DNA of 64,000 nucleotides from Nocardia aurea (GTDB lineage Bacteria > Actinomycetota > Actinomycetes > Mycobacteriales > Mycobacteriaceae), in the NCBI RefSeq assembly GCF_003123685.1, contig NZ_QCYJ01000020.1:248001-312000 (forward strand), in the 5' to 3' direction. The notes under the pieces were generated by a model that saw only the letters and a program-made list of their open reading frames with translations, searched no databases and was not told the DNA's origin. Of this stretch, positions 10,264 through 18,356 are shown piece by piece. How positions within the stretch are numbered: the first letter of the stretch is position 1; the number at the start of each line of letters is the position of its first letter. A program made the translations under genes and the position numbers.

Positions 10264-11082
10264 TCAGCTGCCGGGCGGGACGTCCGGCAGGTTCTTCTCC
10301 AGGAATTGCAGTGCGGTATCGGCCAATTCACGCCAGCCGTGATCGGCGGACATGGAGTGGCACCGATCGGGCAGTACGACCAATTCGGTGATGCCGGAAT
10401 TGCGACTCTGGAGTTTGTGCGCGGCGCGGACGGTGGCCTCGGGCACCGTGCGATCCAGTCCGCCCGCGAACATCAGCAGCGGGCCGCGTTCGGCGGCGGT
10501 GTCGACCTGCGCCTCGCTGCCCGGCACGAAGTTCGCCACCGCCGCCTGGAACAGCGGCTTCGCGGGTGCGGGAATGGCGTAGTCGGCGAAGAGCCGATCC
10601 GATTCCTCGCGCGGTACCCCGTTGGCGAACGAACGGTGATAACTGTCCGCGCTGTGCGCCCAGGTCTTGCCGCGCAACCAGGGTTTGCCGAGCACGGGTA
10701 GCGCGCTGCGGATTTGGGCGGGCGGTAGCGCGAGCACGCCTTTGAACTGCGCGGGTGCGATGGCGACGCAGGCGGCGGCCGATCCGGCGGCGAGCAGTTG
10801 CTGCGCGATCAGCCCGCCGAAGGAATGGCCGATCACCACCGGCGGTGTCGGCAGCGCGGCGATCAGTCCGGTGTAGTGCGCCGTGACTTCGGCGATGCCG
10901 CGATTGTTCAGATCGTCCGGGTTCGCCCTGGTGGCCTCCGGCGTCGGTCCGTCGCCGGGCCATCCGGGCGCCTGTGCGCGATATCCCGACGCGCTGAACA
11001 GTTCGACCCACGGATCCCAGCTACTGCTGTGCATCCACAATCCGTGGATGAAGACGACCGGACGTACTCCTGACAGGGACAC
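10264..11082 (-). CDS. Cytoplasmic alpha/beta hydrolase
   Basis: 272 residues from GTG 11082, chosen because GAGGAG lies 6 bases upstream; the longer open frame to 11259 is AT-rich and unlike protein. Features: VVFIHGLWMHSSSWD (oxyanion region), the GHSFGG elbow, and a C-terminal LPDRCHSMSADHGW carrying the catalytic His. The general lipase/esterase fold has no signal peptide. It is co-directional with and just upstream of the secreted hydrolase. A function in lipid or ester turnover is plausible but not shown. Confidence 0.85.
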   Translation of the reverse strand: MSLSGVRPVVFIHGLWMHSSSWDPWVELFSASGYRAQAPGWPGDGPTPEATRANPDDLNNRGIAEVTAHYTGLIAALPTPPVVIGHSFGGLIAQQLLAAGSAAACVAIAPAQFKGVLALPPAQIRSALPVLGKPWLRGKTWAHSADSYHRSFANGVPREESDRLFADYAIPAPAKPLFQAAVANFVPGSEAQVDTAAERGPLLMFAGGLDRTVPEATVRAAHKLQSRNSGITELVVLPDRCHSMSADHGWRELADTALQFLEKNLPDVPPGS

Positions 11083-11440
11083 GAATTCTCCTCGAGCTGA
11101 ACTCGACCGACAATCGGACGTCGATCGAGCATAAGTCGCGGAGGGAAACGGCGTTGACTGTGCGAGACGGCTGTGACCGGAGGTACACCATCGGGAGTGA
11201 CGACGTGCGGATATGTTTCGAAACGAAAATATTCGTGCGGCTCGGCGCATTCCGAGCATTCGGCCGTGGCGGCGGATCGGGGGTCCAGCGGGACCTTCGC
11301 GCGACCTCTCCGGACAGGAGTCGGGCCACCGCCGCGTCGCCCGGGCACAGGGGGCCTACCGAGCCTCGGGTGACACTCCGAGGAGTGTCACACCGCGCCG
11401 AACCGGAATATCCCGTGTGCCCGAACGCCTGTCGTGAGGA
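11083..11440. other. Intergenic region with a terminator-like hairpin
   Basis: 358 bases between the 69-residue protein gene (minus strand) and the start of the cytoplasmic hydrolase. Base composition drops in the 11100-11250 part, consistent with a promoter for the hydrolase pair. No frame here looks like protein. The right-hand part carries the 11370-11391 hairpin described separately. Confidence 0.6.
11370..11391 (-). terminator. Hairpin downstream of the 69-residue protein gene
   Basis: A perfect 9-bp inverted repeat: GTGACACTC, loop CGAG, GAGTGTCAC. It lies about 50 bases past the stop of the minus-strand gene ending at 11441. There is no U-tract, which is common for actinobacterial terminators, so its role is inferred. 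Confidence 0.45.
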
Positions 11441-11650
11441 CTAGCGCATGCTCTTGGCGTGCTTGCCCGCGAGCGCGTCGAGACCGAGCATCGCCAGCAG
11501 CGACTGGCAGTCGTCCGCGTTCTCGGAATGGCTGGCGACGGTCCTGGCGGCGATCGCGCTCTGGCGGGCGGTTTCCGCCTTCTCCGCGGCCCGCGCCTCG
11601 GCGAACTCGTTCTGCTCGTGGATCAGGGACATGTGACGTGCCGGTGGCAT
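11441..11650 (-). CDS. Small hypothetical protein (69 aa)
   Basis: 69 residues, ATG 11650 with GAGGAG 5 bases upstream, a strong reason to believe in this start. The frame continues upstream only as a shadow of hemW. The protein is Ala/Glu-rich and probably helical in its middle (FAEARAAEKAETARQSAIAA), followed by DDCQSLLAMLGLDAL with one Cys. From memory, similar short proteins with a D/E-D-C-x-x-LLAMLGL tail occur widely in actinobacteria without assigned function. It lies downstream of hemW on the same strand, 194 bases away. Confidence 0.65.
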   Translation of the reverse strand: MPPARHMSLIHEQNEFAEARAAEKAETARQSAIAARTVASHSENADDCQSLLAMLGLDALAGKHAKSMR

Positions 11651-11844
11651 AGGACTCCTCGGGGTTGTTCGGAGCCTATACGGGTTCACCGGTACCGCAT
11701 AGTGGTGCACACCCAGAGTCGCGCATGTCGGTTGCGGACATGTCACTACGCGGCGCCGATACCGCCGACTCCTCGCTCCCCTTTCGAGGCTTCGCACGCC
11801 GGTGGGAACGGTACAACGTCCGGCCGGATCCGTCACGGCGTACG

Positions 11845-13053
11845 TCAGACGAGAAGGTCCCGGACGACGCCGTCGGCGAGGAGCCTGCCCGCGTCGGTGA
11901 GGATCAGGTGGGTTCCGGTGCGGCGGGCCAGGCCGTCGCGTTCGGCGCGGGCGATGGCGGGGGCGGCCTCGGGGGCGAGGTCGGCCAACGGGAGACCGGT
12001 GCGCAGGCGCAGGGTCAGCATGACGCGTTCGGTGTAGCGCTCGTCCCGGGTCAGGGTCTCCCAGCCCGCCGAAGGCAGCTCGCCGGTGGCCACCCGGTCG
12101 ACGTAGCGGGCGGGATGTTTGACGTTCCACCACCGCACGCCGCCGACGTGACTGTGCGCGCCCGGCCCAGCGCCGAGCCAGTCGCCGCCGTCCCAATATC
12201 CGAGGTTGTGCCTGCACCGGGCGGCATCGCTCGACGCCCAGTTCGACACCTCGTACCAGGTGAGCCCGGCGGCGGACAGTCGCGCGTCGATACGTTCGTA
12301 GCGGGCGGCGAGGACGTCCTCGTCGGGCGCGGGCAGTTCGCCCCGGCGCACCCTGCGGGCCAGGGCCGTGCCGTCCTCGACGATGAGCGAATACGCCGAC
12401 ACGTGGTCGACGCCCGCGGCGAGGACGGCGTCGAGGCTGGCGTCCAGATCGGCGTCGGACTCACCGGGGGTGCCGTAGATCAGATCCAGGTTGACGTGGT
12501 CGAACCCCGCCGCGCGCGCCTCCCGCGCCGCCGCCACCGCGCGGCCGGGGGTGTGGGTGCGATCGAGTACCGACAGCACGTGCTGGGCCGCCGACTGCAT
12601 GCCGAGGGAGACGCGGGTGTACCCGGCCGCGCGGATCCGCTCGAAGAAGGCCGGTGCGGTGGATTCCGGATTCGATTCGGTGGTCACCTCCGCGCCGGGG
12701 GCGAGTGTGAAATTCGCGCGGACGGCGTCGAGTACCGAGGCGAGGCCGTCGCCGCCGAGCAGCGACGGGGTGCCGCCGCCGACGAAGACCGTCTCGACCG
12801 GCGGCGTCGCACTGGGCAGGTCGCCGAACCGGGCGGCGGCCGTCGCGAGTTCGCCCCGCAGGCCTTCCAGCCACGACTGCGGCGAGGCCGATGTGCCCAA
12901 TTCACCCGCGGTGTAGGTGTTGAAATCGCAGTATCCGCAGCGCGTGGCGCAGAACGGCACGTGGATGTAGATCCCGAACGGTCCGCCGCCGAAATCACGC
13001 AGCGCCGGGGTCGTCGGCTCGGCGTCCATCGATGTCGTGGCGGGTGAACTCAC
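11845..13053 (-). CDS. hemW: HemW-like radical SAM protein (haem chaperone family)
   Basis: 402 residues if the GTG at 13053 is used; ATG 13029 (394 residues) is the alternative, and the longer frame to 13302 is not credible. The radical SAM cluster motif CATRCGYC (Cys34, 38, 41) followed by DFNTY is the HemN/HemW type, and the HemN C-terminal domain is present. HemW-type proteins bind haem and lack oxygen-independent coproporphyrinogen oxidase activity; true HemN has CxxxCxxCxC, so HemW is preferred. It is transcribed divergently from the sirA leader, sharing a 264-base promoter region. Confidence 0.9.
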   Translation of the reverse strand: MSSPATTSMDAEPTTPALRDFGGGPFGIYIHVPFCATRCGYCDFNTYTAGELGTSASPQSWLEGLRGELATAAARFGDLPSATPPVETVFVGGGTPSLLGGDGLASVLDAVRANFTLAPGAEVTTESNPESTAPAFFERIRAAGYTRVSLGMQSAAQHVLSVLDRTHTPGRAVAAAREARAAGFDHVNLDLIYGTPGESDADLDASLDAVLAAGVDHVSAYSLIVEDGTALARRVRRGELPAPDEDVLAARYERIDARLSAAGLTWYEVSNWASSDAARCRHNLGYWDGGDWLGAGPGAHSHVGGVRWWNVKHPARYVDRVATGELPSAGWETLTRDERYTERVMLTLRLRTGLPLADLAPEAAPAIARAERDGLARRTGTHLILTDAGRLLADGVVRDLLV

Positions 13054-13242
13054 CCCTCCAGTGTGACTGTCCCGGCGCGGGCCGCTGTTTCCGGGCGGAC
13101 GTGCGCGACCGCGCGTGTGACGAAGTCGATACCCCCGCCGAAATCCCGCCACACACCGCTTATCGGACATAACGGATGCATCACCACCCGGGTTCAGGCA
13201 AGCAACTATGACAGCCGTCACAAATAGACCCGGCGGTACAGG

Positions 13243-13270
13243 GTATTTCCCCCACTTTCGCGGGAAATAC
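13243..13270. promoter_or_regulatory. Inverted repeat upstream of the sulfur operon promoter
   Basis: GTATTTCCC, 10-base spacer, GGGAAATAC: perfect 9-bp arms centred about 50 bases upstream of the predicted -10 element of the sirA leader transcript. It sits between divergent hemW and the sulfur operon. Length and symmetry fit a dimeric regulator site placed for activation; the regulator is unknown. Confidence 0.5.
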
Positions 13271-13304
13271 TGGCAGGGCGGTCGGATCGGCCGTTCGTAC
13301 ATGG

Positions 13305-13310
13305 CACAAT
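13305..13310 (+). promoter_or_regulatory. Predicted -10 element for the leaderless sirA leader transcript
   Basis: CACAAT followed by exactly 7 bases and then the ATG of the leader ORF at 13318. In Mycobacteriales transcription starts about 7 bases after the -10, so the mRNA would begin at or beside this ATG. I see no good -35 box, consistent with dependence on an activator. Confidence 0.5.
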
Positions 13311-13317
13311 GGGCCCC

Positions 13318-13410
13318 ATGCGCGGATCAGGAGTACGGCTTGTGGCACGACGCCACGTCGACTTCAAGCGCGTCTGCAGTGCCAGTTGTCAGTCCGGTCG
13401 TCACCGGTAA
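13318..13410 (+). CDS. Cysteine-containing leader peptide upstream of sirA
   Basis: 30 residues: MRGSGVRLVARRHVDFKRVC followed by SASCQSGRHR and TAA. The ARRHVDFKRVCSASC core matches the actinobacterial putative leader peptides (RRHVD..R....C) recalled from upstream of sulfur and sulfonate genes. In mycobacteria, leaderless cysteine-rich upstream ORFs at the homologous operon have been reported as cysteine-responsive attenuators. Here TGC and TGT are codons 20 and 24. The ORF is leaderless by position, ends 129 bases before sirA, and is followed by two hairpins. Translation and function are inferred. Confidence 0.8.
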   Translation: MRGSGVRLVARRHVDFKRVCSASCQSGRHR

Positions 13411-13423
13411 CTCAGCGGCGCGC

Positions 13424-13462
13424 ATTCCCGGGTTTGCCCGGAATTCTCCGATATCGCATCGG
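13424..13462 (+). promoter_or_regulatory. Two successive hairpins between leader ORF and sirA
   Basis: First hairpin 13424-13444: ATTCCCGGG, loop TTTG, CCCGGAAT (one bulged base). Second hairpin 13448-13462: CCGAT, loop ATCGC, ATCGG. They start 14 bases after the leader stop, where a stalled ribosome could alter folding. There is no U-run, so a Rho-dependent or start-site-occlusion mechanism is more likely than intrinsic termination. Confidence 0.4.
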
Positions 13463-13539
13463 TCCGCTGACACCGCGGGAGCGAGTCAGCCCCTCGCCCC
13501 TTCAGCACGGATGTACCAACACCAGCAGGAGCGACCCCC

Positions 13540-15351
13540 ATGACGTCGAGTACCGACGCCGGTCCCAGCGATCAGCCCACGCCCGAATCCGGGCCGGGAC
13601 AGCGCGCGCGTCCGGAACGTCCCGCCTCGGAGCGGCGCGTACGACCCGACCGTCCACGACGCGAGACCCCCTCGGGCCCGCGCGAGCGCACCGGGAAGCC
13701 GGTCCGCCGCCGAGCCGAGGGCCAGTGGGCGCTCGGCTACCGCGAACCGCTGAATCCGAACGAACAGTCCAAGAAGGACGACAACCCGCTCAACGTGCGG
13801 GCCCGCATCGAGAACATCTACTCGAAACAGGGTTTCGACAGTATCGACAAGGGCGACCTGCGCGGCCGCTTCCGCTGGTGGGGTCTCTATACCCAGCGCG
13901 AGCAGGGCTACGACGGCACCTGGACCGGCGACGAGAACATCGACATTCTCGAGGCCAAATACTTCATGATGCGCATCCGCTGCGACGGCGGCGCACTCAG
14001 TGCGGCACAGTTGCGCACCCTGGGCGGCATCTCGACCGAATTCGCCCGCGACACCGCCGACCTCTCCGACCGCGAGAACGTCCAGTACCACTGGATCGAG
14101 GTCGAGAACGTCCCGGAGATCTGGCGGCGCATCGAGGCCGTCGGCCTGCAGACCACCGAAGCCTGCGGCGACTGCCCGCGCGTGGTGCTCGGATCGCCGC
14201 TCGCCGGTGAATCGCTGAACGAGATCATCGACCCGACGCCCGCGATCGATGAGATCGTGAAGCGCTATATCGGCAAGAAGGAATACTCCAACCTGCCGCG
14301 CAAGTTCAAGACCGCGATCTCGGGCCAGCAGGACGTGGTGCACGAGATCAACGACATCGCCTTCATCGGCGTGGAACACCCCGAACACGGACCGGGCCTG
14401 GACCTGTGGGTCGGCGGCGGTCTGTCCACCAACCCGATGCTCGCGCAGCGGGTCGGCGCCTGGGTGCCGCTGGACGAGGTCGCCGATGTGTGGGAGGCGG
14501 TCGTCTCGCTCTACCGCGACTACGGCTACCGCAGGCTGCGCACCAAGGCCCGCCTGAAGTTCCTGATCAAGGACTGGGGTATCGAGAAGTTCCGCGAGGT
14601 GCTGGAAGAGAAGTACCTGAAGCGCAAGCTGATCGACGGGCCCGCGCCCGAGCAGCCGTCCAAGCCGATCGACCACATCGGCGTGCAGAAGCTGCGCAAC
14701 GGCCTCAACGCCGTGGGCTTCTCGCCCATCGCGGGCCGGGTCTCGGGCACCGTGCTGACGAAGGTGGCCGACGCCGTCGAGCGGATCGGATCCGATCGCG
14801 TCCGGTTCACCCCGTACCAGAAGTTGATCGTGCTCGACGTGCCCGACGAGGCCGTCGACTCGTTGATCGCCGAACTGGAACCGCTCGGCCTACAGGGACG
14901 GCCGTCGATGTGGCGGCGAAATCTGCTGGCGTGCAGCGGTATCGAATTCTGCAAGCTGTCGTTCGTGGAGACACGGAAGCGTTCGCAGGTGCTCGCGCCC
15001 GAACTCGAGCAACGGCTGGCCGATATCAACGCCAGCCTCGACGTGCCGATCACGGTGAACATCAACGGTTGCCCCAACTCGTGCGGGCGCTCCCAGATCG
15101 CCGATATCGGGTTCAAGGGACAGCTGGTCGATGACGGCGACGGGAATCAAGTCGAGGGTTTCCAGGTTCATCTCGGCGGCAGCCTCGGACTCGACAGCGC
15201 CTTCGGACGCAAGCTGCGTCAGCACAAGGTGACCAGCGTCGAACTCGGTGACTACATCGATCGCGTGGTGCGCAATTTCGTCAAGCACCGCGAAGAGGGT
15301 GAACGGTTCGCCCAGTGGGCCGTTCGCGCCGACGAGGCCGACCTGCGGTGA
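13540..15351 (+). CDS. sirA: Ferredoxin-dependent sulfite reductase (sirohaem)
   Basis: 603 residues, ATG 13540 with AGGAG 8 bases upstream. It reduces sulfite to sulfide with six electrons from ferredoxin, using coupled sirohaem and a 4Fe-4S cluster. The cluster cysteines are visible as CSGIEFC near residue 467 and CPNSC near 511. The first 65 residues are a disordered Pro/Arg-rich extension. Nitrite reductase cannot be excluded by motif alone, but the fused context with cysH-cysD-cysN and a sirohydrochlorin chelatase argues for assimilatory sulfite reductase (Rv2391-type). Confidence 0.94.
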   Translation: MTSSTDAGPSDQPTPESGPGQRARPERPASERRVRPDRPRRETPSGPRERTGKPVRRRAEGQWALGYREPLNPNEQSKKDDNPLNVRARIENIYSKQGFDSIDKGDLRGRFRWWGLYTQREQGYDGTWTGDENIDILEAKYFMMRIRCDGGALSAAQLRTLGGISTEFARDTADLSDRENVQYHWIEVENVPEIWRRIEAVGLQTTEACGDCPRVVLGSPLAGESLNEIIDPTPAIDEIVKRYIGKKEYSNLPRKFKTAISGQQDVVHEINDIAFIGVEHPEHGPGLDLWVGGGLSTNPMLAQRVGAWVPLDEVADVWEAVVSLYRDYGYRRLRTKARLKFLIKDWGIEKFREVLEEKYLKRKLIDGPAPEQPSKPIDHIGVQKLRNGLNAVGFSPIAGRVSGTVLTKVADAVERIGSDRVRFTPYQKLIVLDVPDEAVDSLIAELEPLGLQGRPSMWRRNLLACSGIEFCKLSFVETRKRSQVLAPELEQRLADINASLDVPITVNINGCPNSCGRSQIADIGFKGQLVDDGDGNQVEGFQVHLGGSLGLDSAFGRKLRQHKVTSVELGDYIDRVVRNFVKHREEGERFAQWAVRADEADLR

Positions 15352-15379
15352 GCACGGCCGGTGTGACGGGAGATCAATT

Positions 15380-16099
15380 GTGACAACGAAACTCGCGCAG
15401 AAACTGTCCGAGGACGAATTGCGGAGCATCGCCGAGAGCGGAGCGGCCGAACTCGGGCCGGACGCCTCGGCGGTGGACCTGCTGCGCTGGACCGAGCAGA
15501 CCTTCGGCACCAACTACATCGTCGCCTCGAATATGCAGGACGGGGTGCTGGTGCACCTGGCCGCCGAGGTTCGCTCGGGCGTGGACGTATTGTTCCTCGA
15601 CACCGGCTACCACTTCGCCGAGACGATGGGCACCCGTGACGCGGTGGAAGCCGTGTACGGGGTGAACGTGGTGAACGTGACACCGGAAACCACGGTGGCC
15701 GAACAGGATCGACTGCTCGGCAAAGATCTCTTCGCCCGCGACGCCGCCGAATGCTGCCGCCTGCGCAAGGTGGTTCCCCTGAAGAACTCGCTCAGCGGTT
15801 ACAACGCCTGGGTGACCGGAATCCGCCGGGTGGAGGCCCCTACCAGGGCCAATGCCCCGCTGATCTCCTTCGACGAAGGCTTCGGGCTGGTGAAGATCAA
15901 TCCGATCGCACCGTGGTCCGACGATGAGATGCAGTCCTATATCGAACAGCACGGCATTCTCGTCAATCCCCTGGTGGAAGAGGGATATCCGTCCATCGGC
16001 TGCGCTCCGTGCACACGGAAGCCGGAGCCGGGATCCGATCCGCGAAGCGGCCGCTGGGCCGGCCTCGCCAAGACCGAATGCGGGTTGCACCAATCATGA
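15380..16099 (+). CDS. cysH: Assimilatory adenylylsulfate (APS) reductase
   Basis: 239 residues from GTG 15380, with GGGAG 8 bases upstream. It reduces APS to sulfite and AMP using thioredoxin. The CC pair (125-126) and CAPC (208-211) ligate the 4Fe-4S cluster that marks APS rather than PAPS reductases. The catalytic Cys is in KTECGLH (Cys234). Using APS directly agrees with the absence of an APS-kinase domain in the neighbouring cysN. The frame opens earlier (15248), but that part overlaps sirA and is a shadow. The stop overlaps the cysD start (ATGA). Confidence 0.95.
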   Translation: MTTKLAQKLSEDELRSIAESGAAELGPDASAVDLLRWTEQTFGTNYIVASNMQDGVLVHLAAEVRSGVDVLFLDTGYHFAETMGTRDAVEAVYGVNVVNVTPETTVAEQDRLLGKDLFARDAAECCRLRKVVPLKNSLSGYNAWVTGIRRVEAPTRANAPLISFDEGFGLVKINPIAPWSDDEMQSYIEQHGILVNPLVEEGYPSIGCAPCTRKPEPGSDPRSGRWAGLAKTECGLHQS

Positions 16100-17025
16100 C
16101 CGGAACCATCAGCGAACGTTCACTCGGTATCAGCGAATTCGACACGCTGGCCGCTCTCGAATCCGAGTCCATCCACGTGTTCCGCGAGGTGGCCGGTGAA
16201 TTCGAGCGGCCGGTGATCCTGTTCTCCGGCGGCAAGGATTCCACGGTGCTGCTGCACCTGGCCCTCAAGGCCTTCTGGCCCGCGCCGCTGCCCTTCGCCC
16301 TGCTGCACGTCGACACCGGTCACAACCTGCCCGAGGTTCTGGAGTTCCGGGACCGGATCGTCGAGAAGTACGGCCTGCGACTACATGTCGCCAAGGTCGA
16401 GGACTACCTCGCCGACGGACGTCTCACCGAACGCCCCGACGGCATCCGCAACCCGTTGCAGACCGTTCCGCTGCTCGACGCCATCACCGAGAACCGTTTC
16501 GACGCGGTCTTCGGCGGCGGCCGTCGCGACGAGGAGCGCTCCCGCGCCAAGGAGCGGATCTTCTCGCTGCGCAACGCCTTCGGCCAGTGGGATCCCAAGC
16601 GTCAGCGTCCCGAGCTGTGGAATCTGTACAACGGCAGGCACGCGCCGGGCGAGCACGTGCGGGTCTTCCCGCTGAGCAACTGGACCGAACTCGACATCTG
16701 GCGCTACATCGCCCGCGAGGATGTCGACCTGGCCAGCATCTACTACACCCACGAACGTCCGGTATACCAGCGCGACGGCATGTGGATGACCCCCGGCGTG
16801 TGGGGCGGCCCCCGCGACGGCGAGGTGCTCGAGACCCGTTCGGTGCGTTACCGCACCGTCGGCGACGGCTCCTCCACCGGAGCCATCCTTTCCGACGCGG
16901 GCGACAACGAGGCGATTCTCGCCGAGGTGGCCGCGTCCCGACTGACCGAGCGCGGCGCGACCCGTGGTGACGACCGGGTTTCCGAGGCCGCGATGGAAGA
17001 CCGTAAGCGAGAGGGTTATTTCTGA
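16096..17025 (+). CDS. cysD: Sulfate adenylyltransferase subunit 2
   Basis: 309 residues from ATG 16096, which overlaps the cysH stop. This is the catalytic PP-loop ATP pyrophosphatase: SGGKDSTVLL near residue 42 is the PP-loop, and GGGRRDEERSRAKERIFS and PLSNWTELDIW are CysD fingerprints. With CysN it makes APS from ATP and sulfate. The longer frame from 16009 is not used because it would overlap cysH by 90 bases and begin with unconserved sequence. cysN begins one base after its stop. Confidence 0.96.
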   Translation: MTGTISERSLGISEFDTLAALESESIHVFREVAGEFERPVILFSGGKDSTVLLHLALKAFWPAPLPFALLHVDTGHNLPEVLEFRDRIVEKYGLRLHVAKVEDYLADGRLTERPDGIRNPLQTVPLLDAITENRFDAVFGGGRRDEERSRAKERIFSLRNAFGQWDPKRQRPELWNLYNGRHAPGEHVRVFPLSNWTELDIWRYIAREDVDLASIYYTHERPVYQRDGMWMTPGVWGGPRDGEVLETRSVRYRTVGDGSSTGAILSDAGDNEAILAEVAASRLTERGATRGDDRVSEAAMEDRKREGYF

Positions 17026-17026
17026 G

Positions 17027-18355
17027 ATGTCCGACCTATTGAGACTGGCCACCGCCGGTTCTGTCGACGACGGCAAGTCCACCCTGGTCGGACGGCTGCT
17101 CTACGACACGAAATCCGTACTCGCCGACCAGATCGACGCCGTCACGCGCGCGTCGGTCGACAAGGGTCTGGCGACCCCGGATCTCTCGTTGCTCGTCGAC
17201 GGCCTGCGCGCGGAGCGGGAACAGGGCATCACCATCGATGTCGCCTACCGCTACTTCGCCACCCCCGCACGGTCTTTCGTGCTCGCGGACACCCCCGGGC
17301 ACGTGCAGTACACCCGCAACACCGTCTCCGGAGCCTCCACCGCGCAACTGGTGATCCTGCTCGTCGACGCCCGCAAGGGTGTCATCGAGCAGACCCGCAG
17401 GCACGCGGCGGTGCTCGCACTGCTCGGCGTGCCCAAACTGGTTCTCGCCGTGAACAAGATCGATCTGGTCGGTCAGGACGAGCCGACCGACGAGGCCCGC
17501 ACCGCGGCGCAGGCGGCCGTGTTCACCGCGATCTCCGCCGAATTCAACACCCTCACCACCGCGCTCGGCTGGACGGCCGAGGACGTGCTCGAGATCCCCG
17601 TGTCGGCGCTGCACGGCGACAATGTCGCCTCGCGCTCGACCAATACCCCGTACTACGACGGCCCCTCGCTGATCGAACACCTGGAGTCGGTCCCGGTCGA
17701 CGCCGACAACACCGGCGCGCATTCCATCGGGCTGCGTTTCCCGGTGCAGTACGTCATCCGGCCGCGCACCGCCGAATACCCGGACTACCGCGGCTACGCC
17801 GGGCAGATCGCCGCCGGTTCGGTATCCCCCGGCGACGAGGTCGTCGTCCTGCCCTCCGGTATCCGCACCACGGTCGCCCGTATCGATACCCCCGACGGCG
17901 AACTCGCGGTGGCCCAGCCGGGCCGCAGCGTGACGCTGATCCTGACCGACGAGGTCGACATCTCGCGCGGCGACGTCATCGCCTCGGTCACCGACGCGCC
18001 CGAACCCATCGACACCTTCGACGCCACCGTCTGCTGGCTCGGCGACAAACCGCTGCGCGCGGGCGCCAGACTGCTGCTCAAGCACGGCACCCGGACCACC
18101 CAGGCCATCGTCGGCACGCTGGTCGAACGGTTCGACGAACAGCGTCTGGCGGCCGAGCCGAGCCCGGAATCGTTGGCACTCAACGATATCGGCCTGATCT
18201 CGATCCGCGTCGCCGAGCCGATCGCGGCCGACGACTACCGGGTGAACCGCCATACCGGCAGCTTCCTGCTCATCGATCCGGCCGGGGGAAACACCCTCGG
18301 CGCCGGACTCGTCGGTGACGTGCTCAGCGCTGTCGAGGTCGGCGCCGGAGTCTGA
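17027..18355 (+). CDS. cysN: Sulfate adenylyltransferase subunit 1 (GTPase), without APS kinase
   Basis: 442 residues from ATG 17027. The translation-factor-type GTPase drives APS synthesis by CysD. P-loop GSVDDGKS is at 11-18, then DTPGH near 93 and NKID near 147. EF-Tu-like beta-barrels follow. It ends at about the size of CysN alone: the C-terminal CysC kinase of mycobacterial CysNC is missing, which fits direct APS reduction by the Fe-S CysH next door. The frame opens 63 bases earlier inside cysD but that part is not needed. Confidence 0.95.
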   Translation: MSDLLRLATAGSVDDGKSTLVGRLLYDTKSVLADQIDAVTRASVDKGLATPDLSLLVDGLRAEREQGITIDVAYRYFATPARSFVLADTPGHVQYTRNTVSGASTAQLVILLVDARKGVIEQTRRHAAVLALLGVPKLVLAVNKIDLVGQDEPTDEARTAAQAAVFTAISAEFNTLTTALGWTAEDVLEIPVSALHGDNVASRSTNTPYYDGPSLIEHLESVPVDADNTGAHSIGLRFPVQYVIRPRTAEYPDYRGYAGQIAAGSVSPGDEVVVLPSGIRTTVARIDTPDGELAVAQPGRSVTLILTDEVDISRGDVIASVTDAPEPIDTFDATVCWLGDKPLRAGARLLLKHGTRTTQAIVGTLVERFDEQRLAAEPSPESLALNDIGLISIRVAEPIAADDYRVNRHTGSFLLIDPAGGNTLGAGLVGDVLSAVEVGAGV

Positions 18356-18356
18356 G

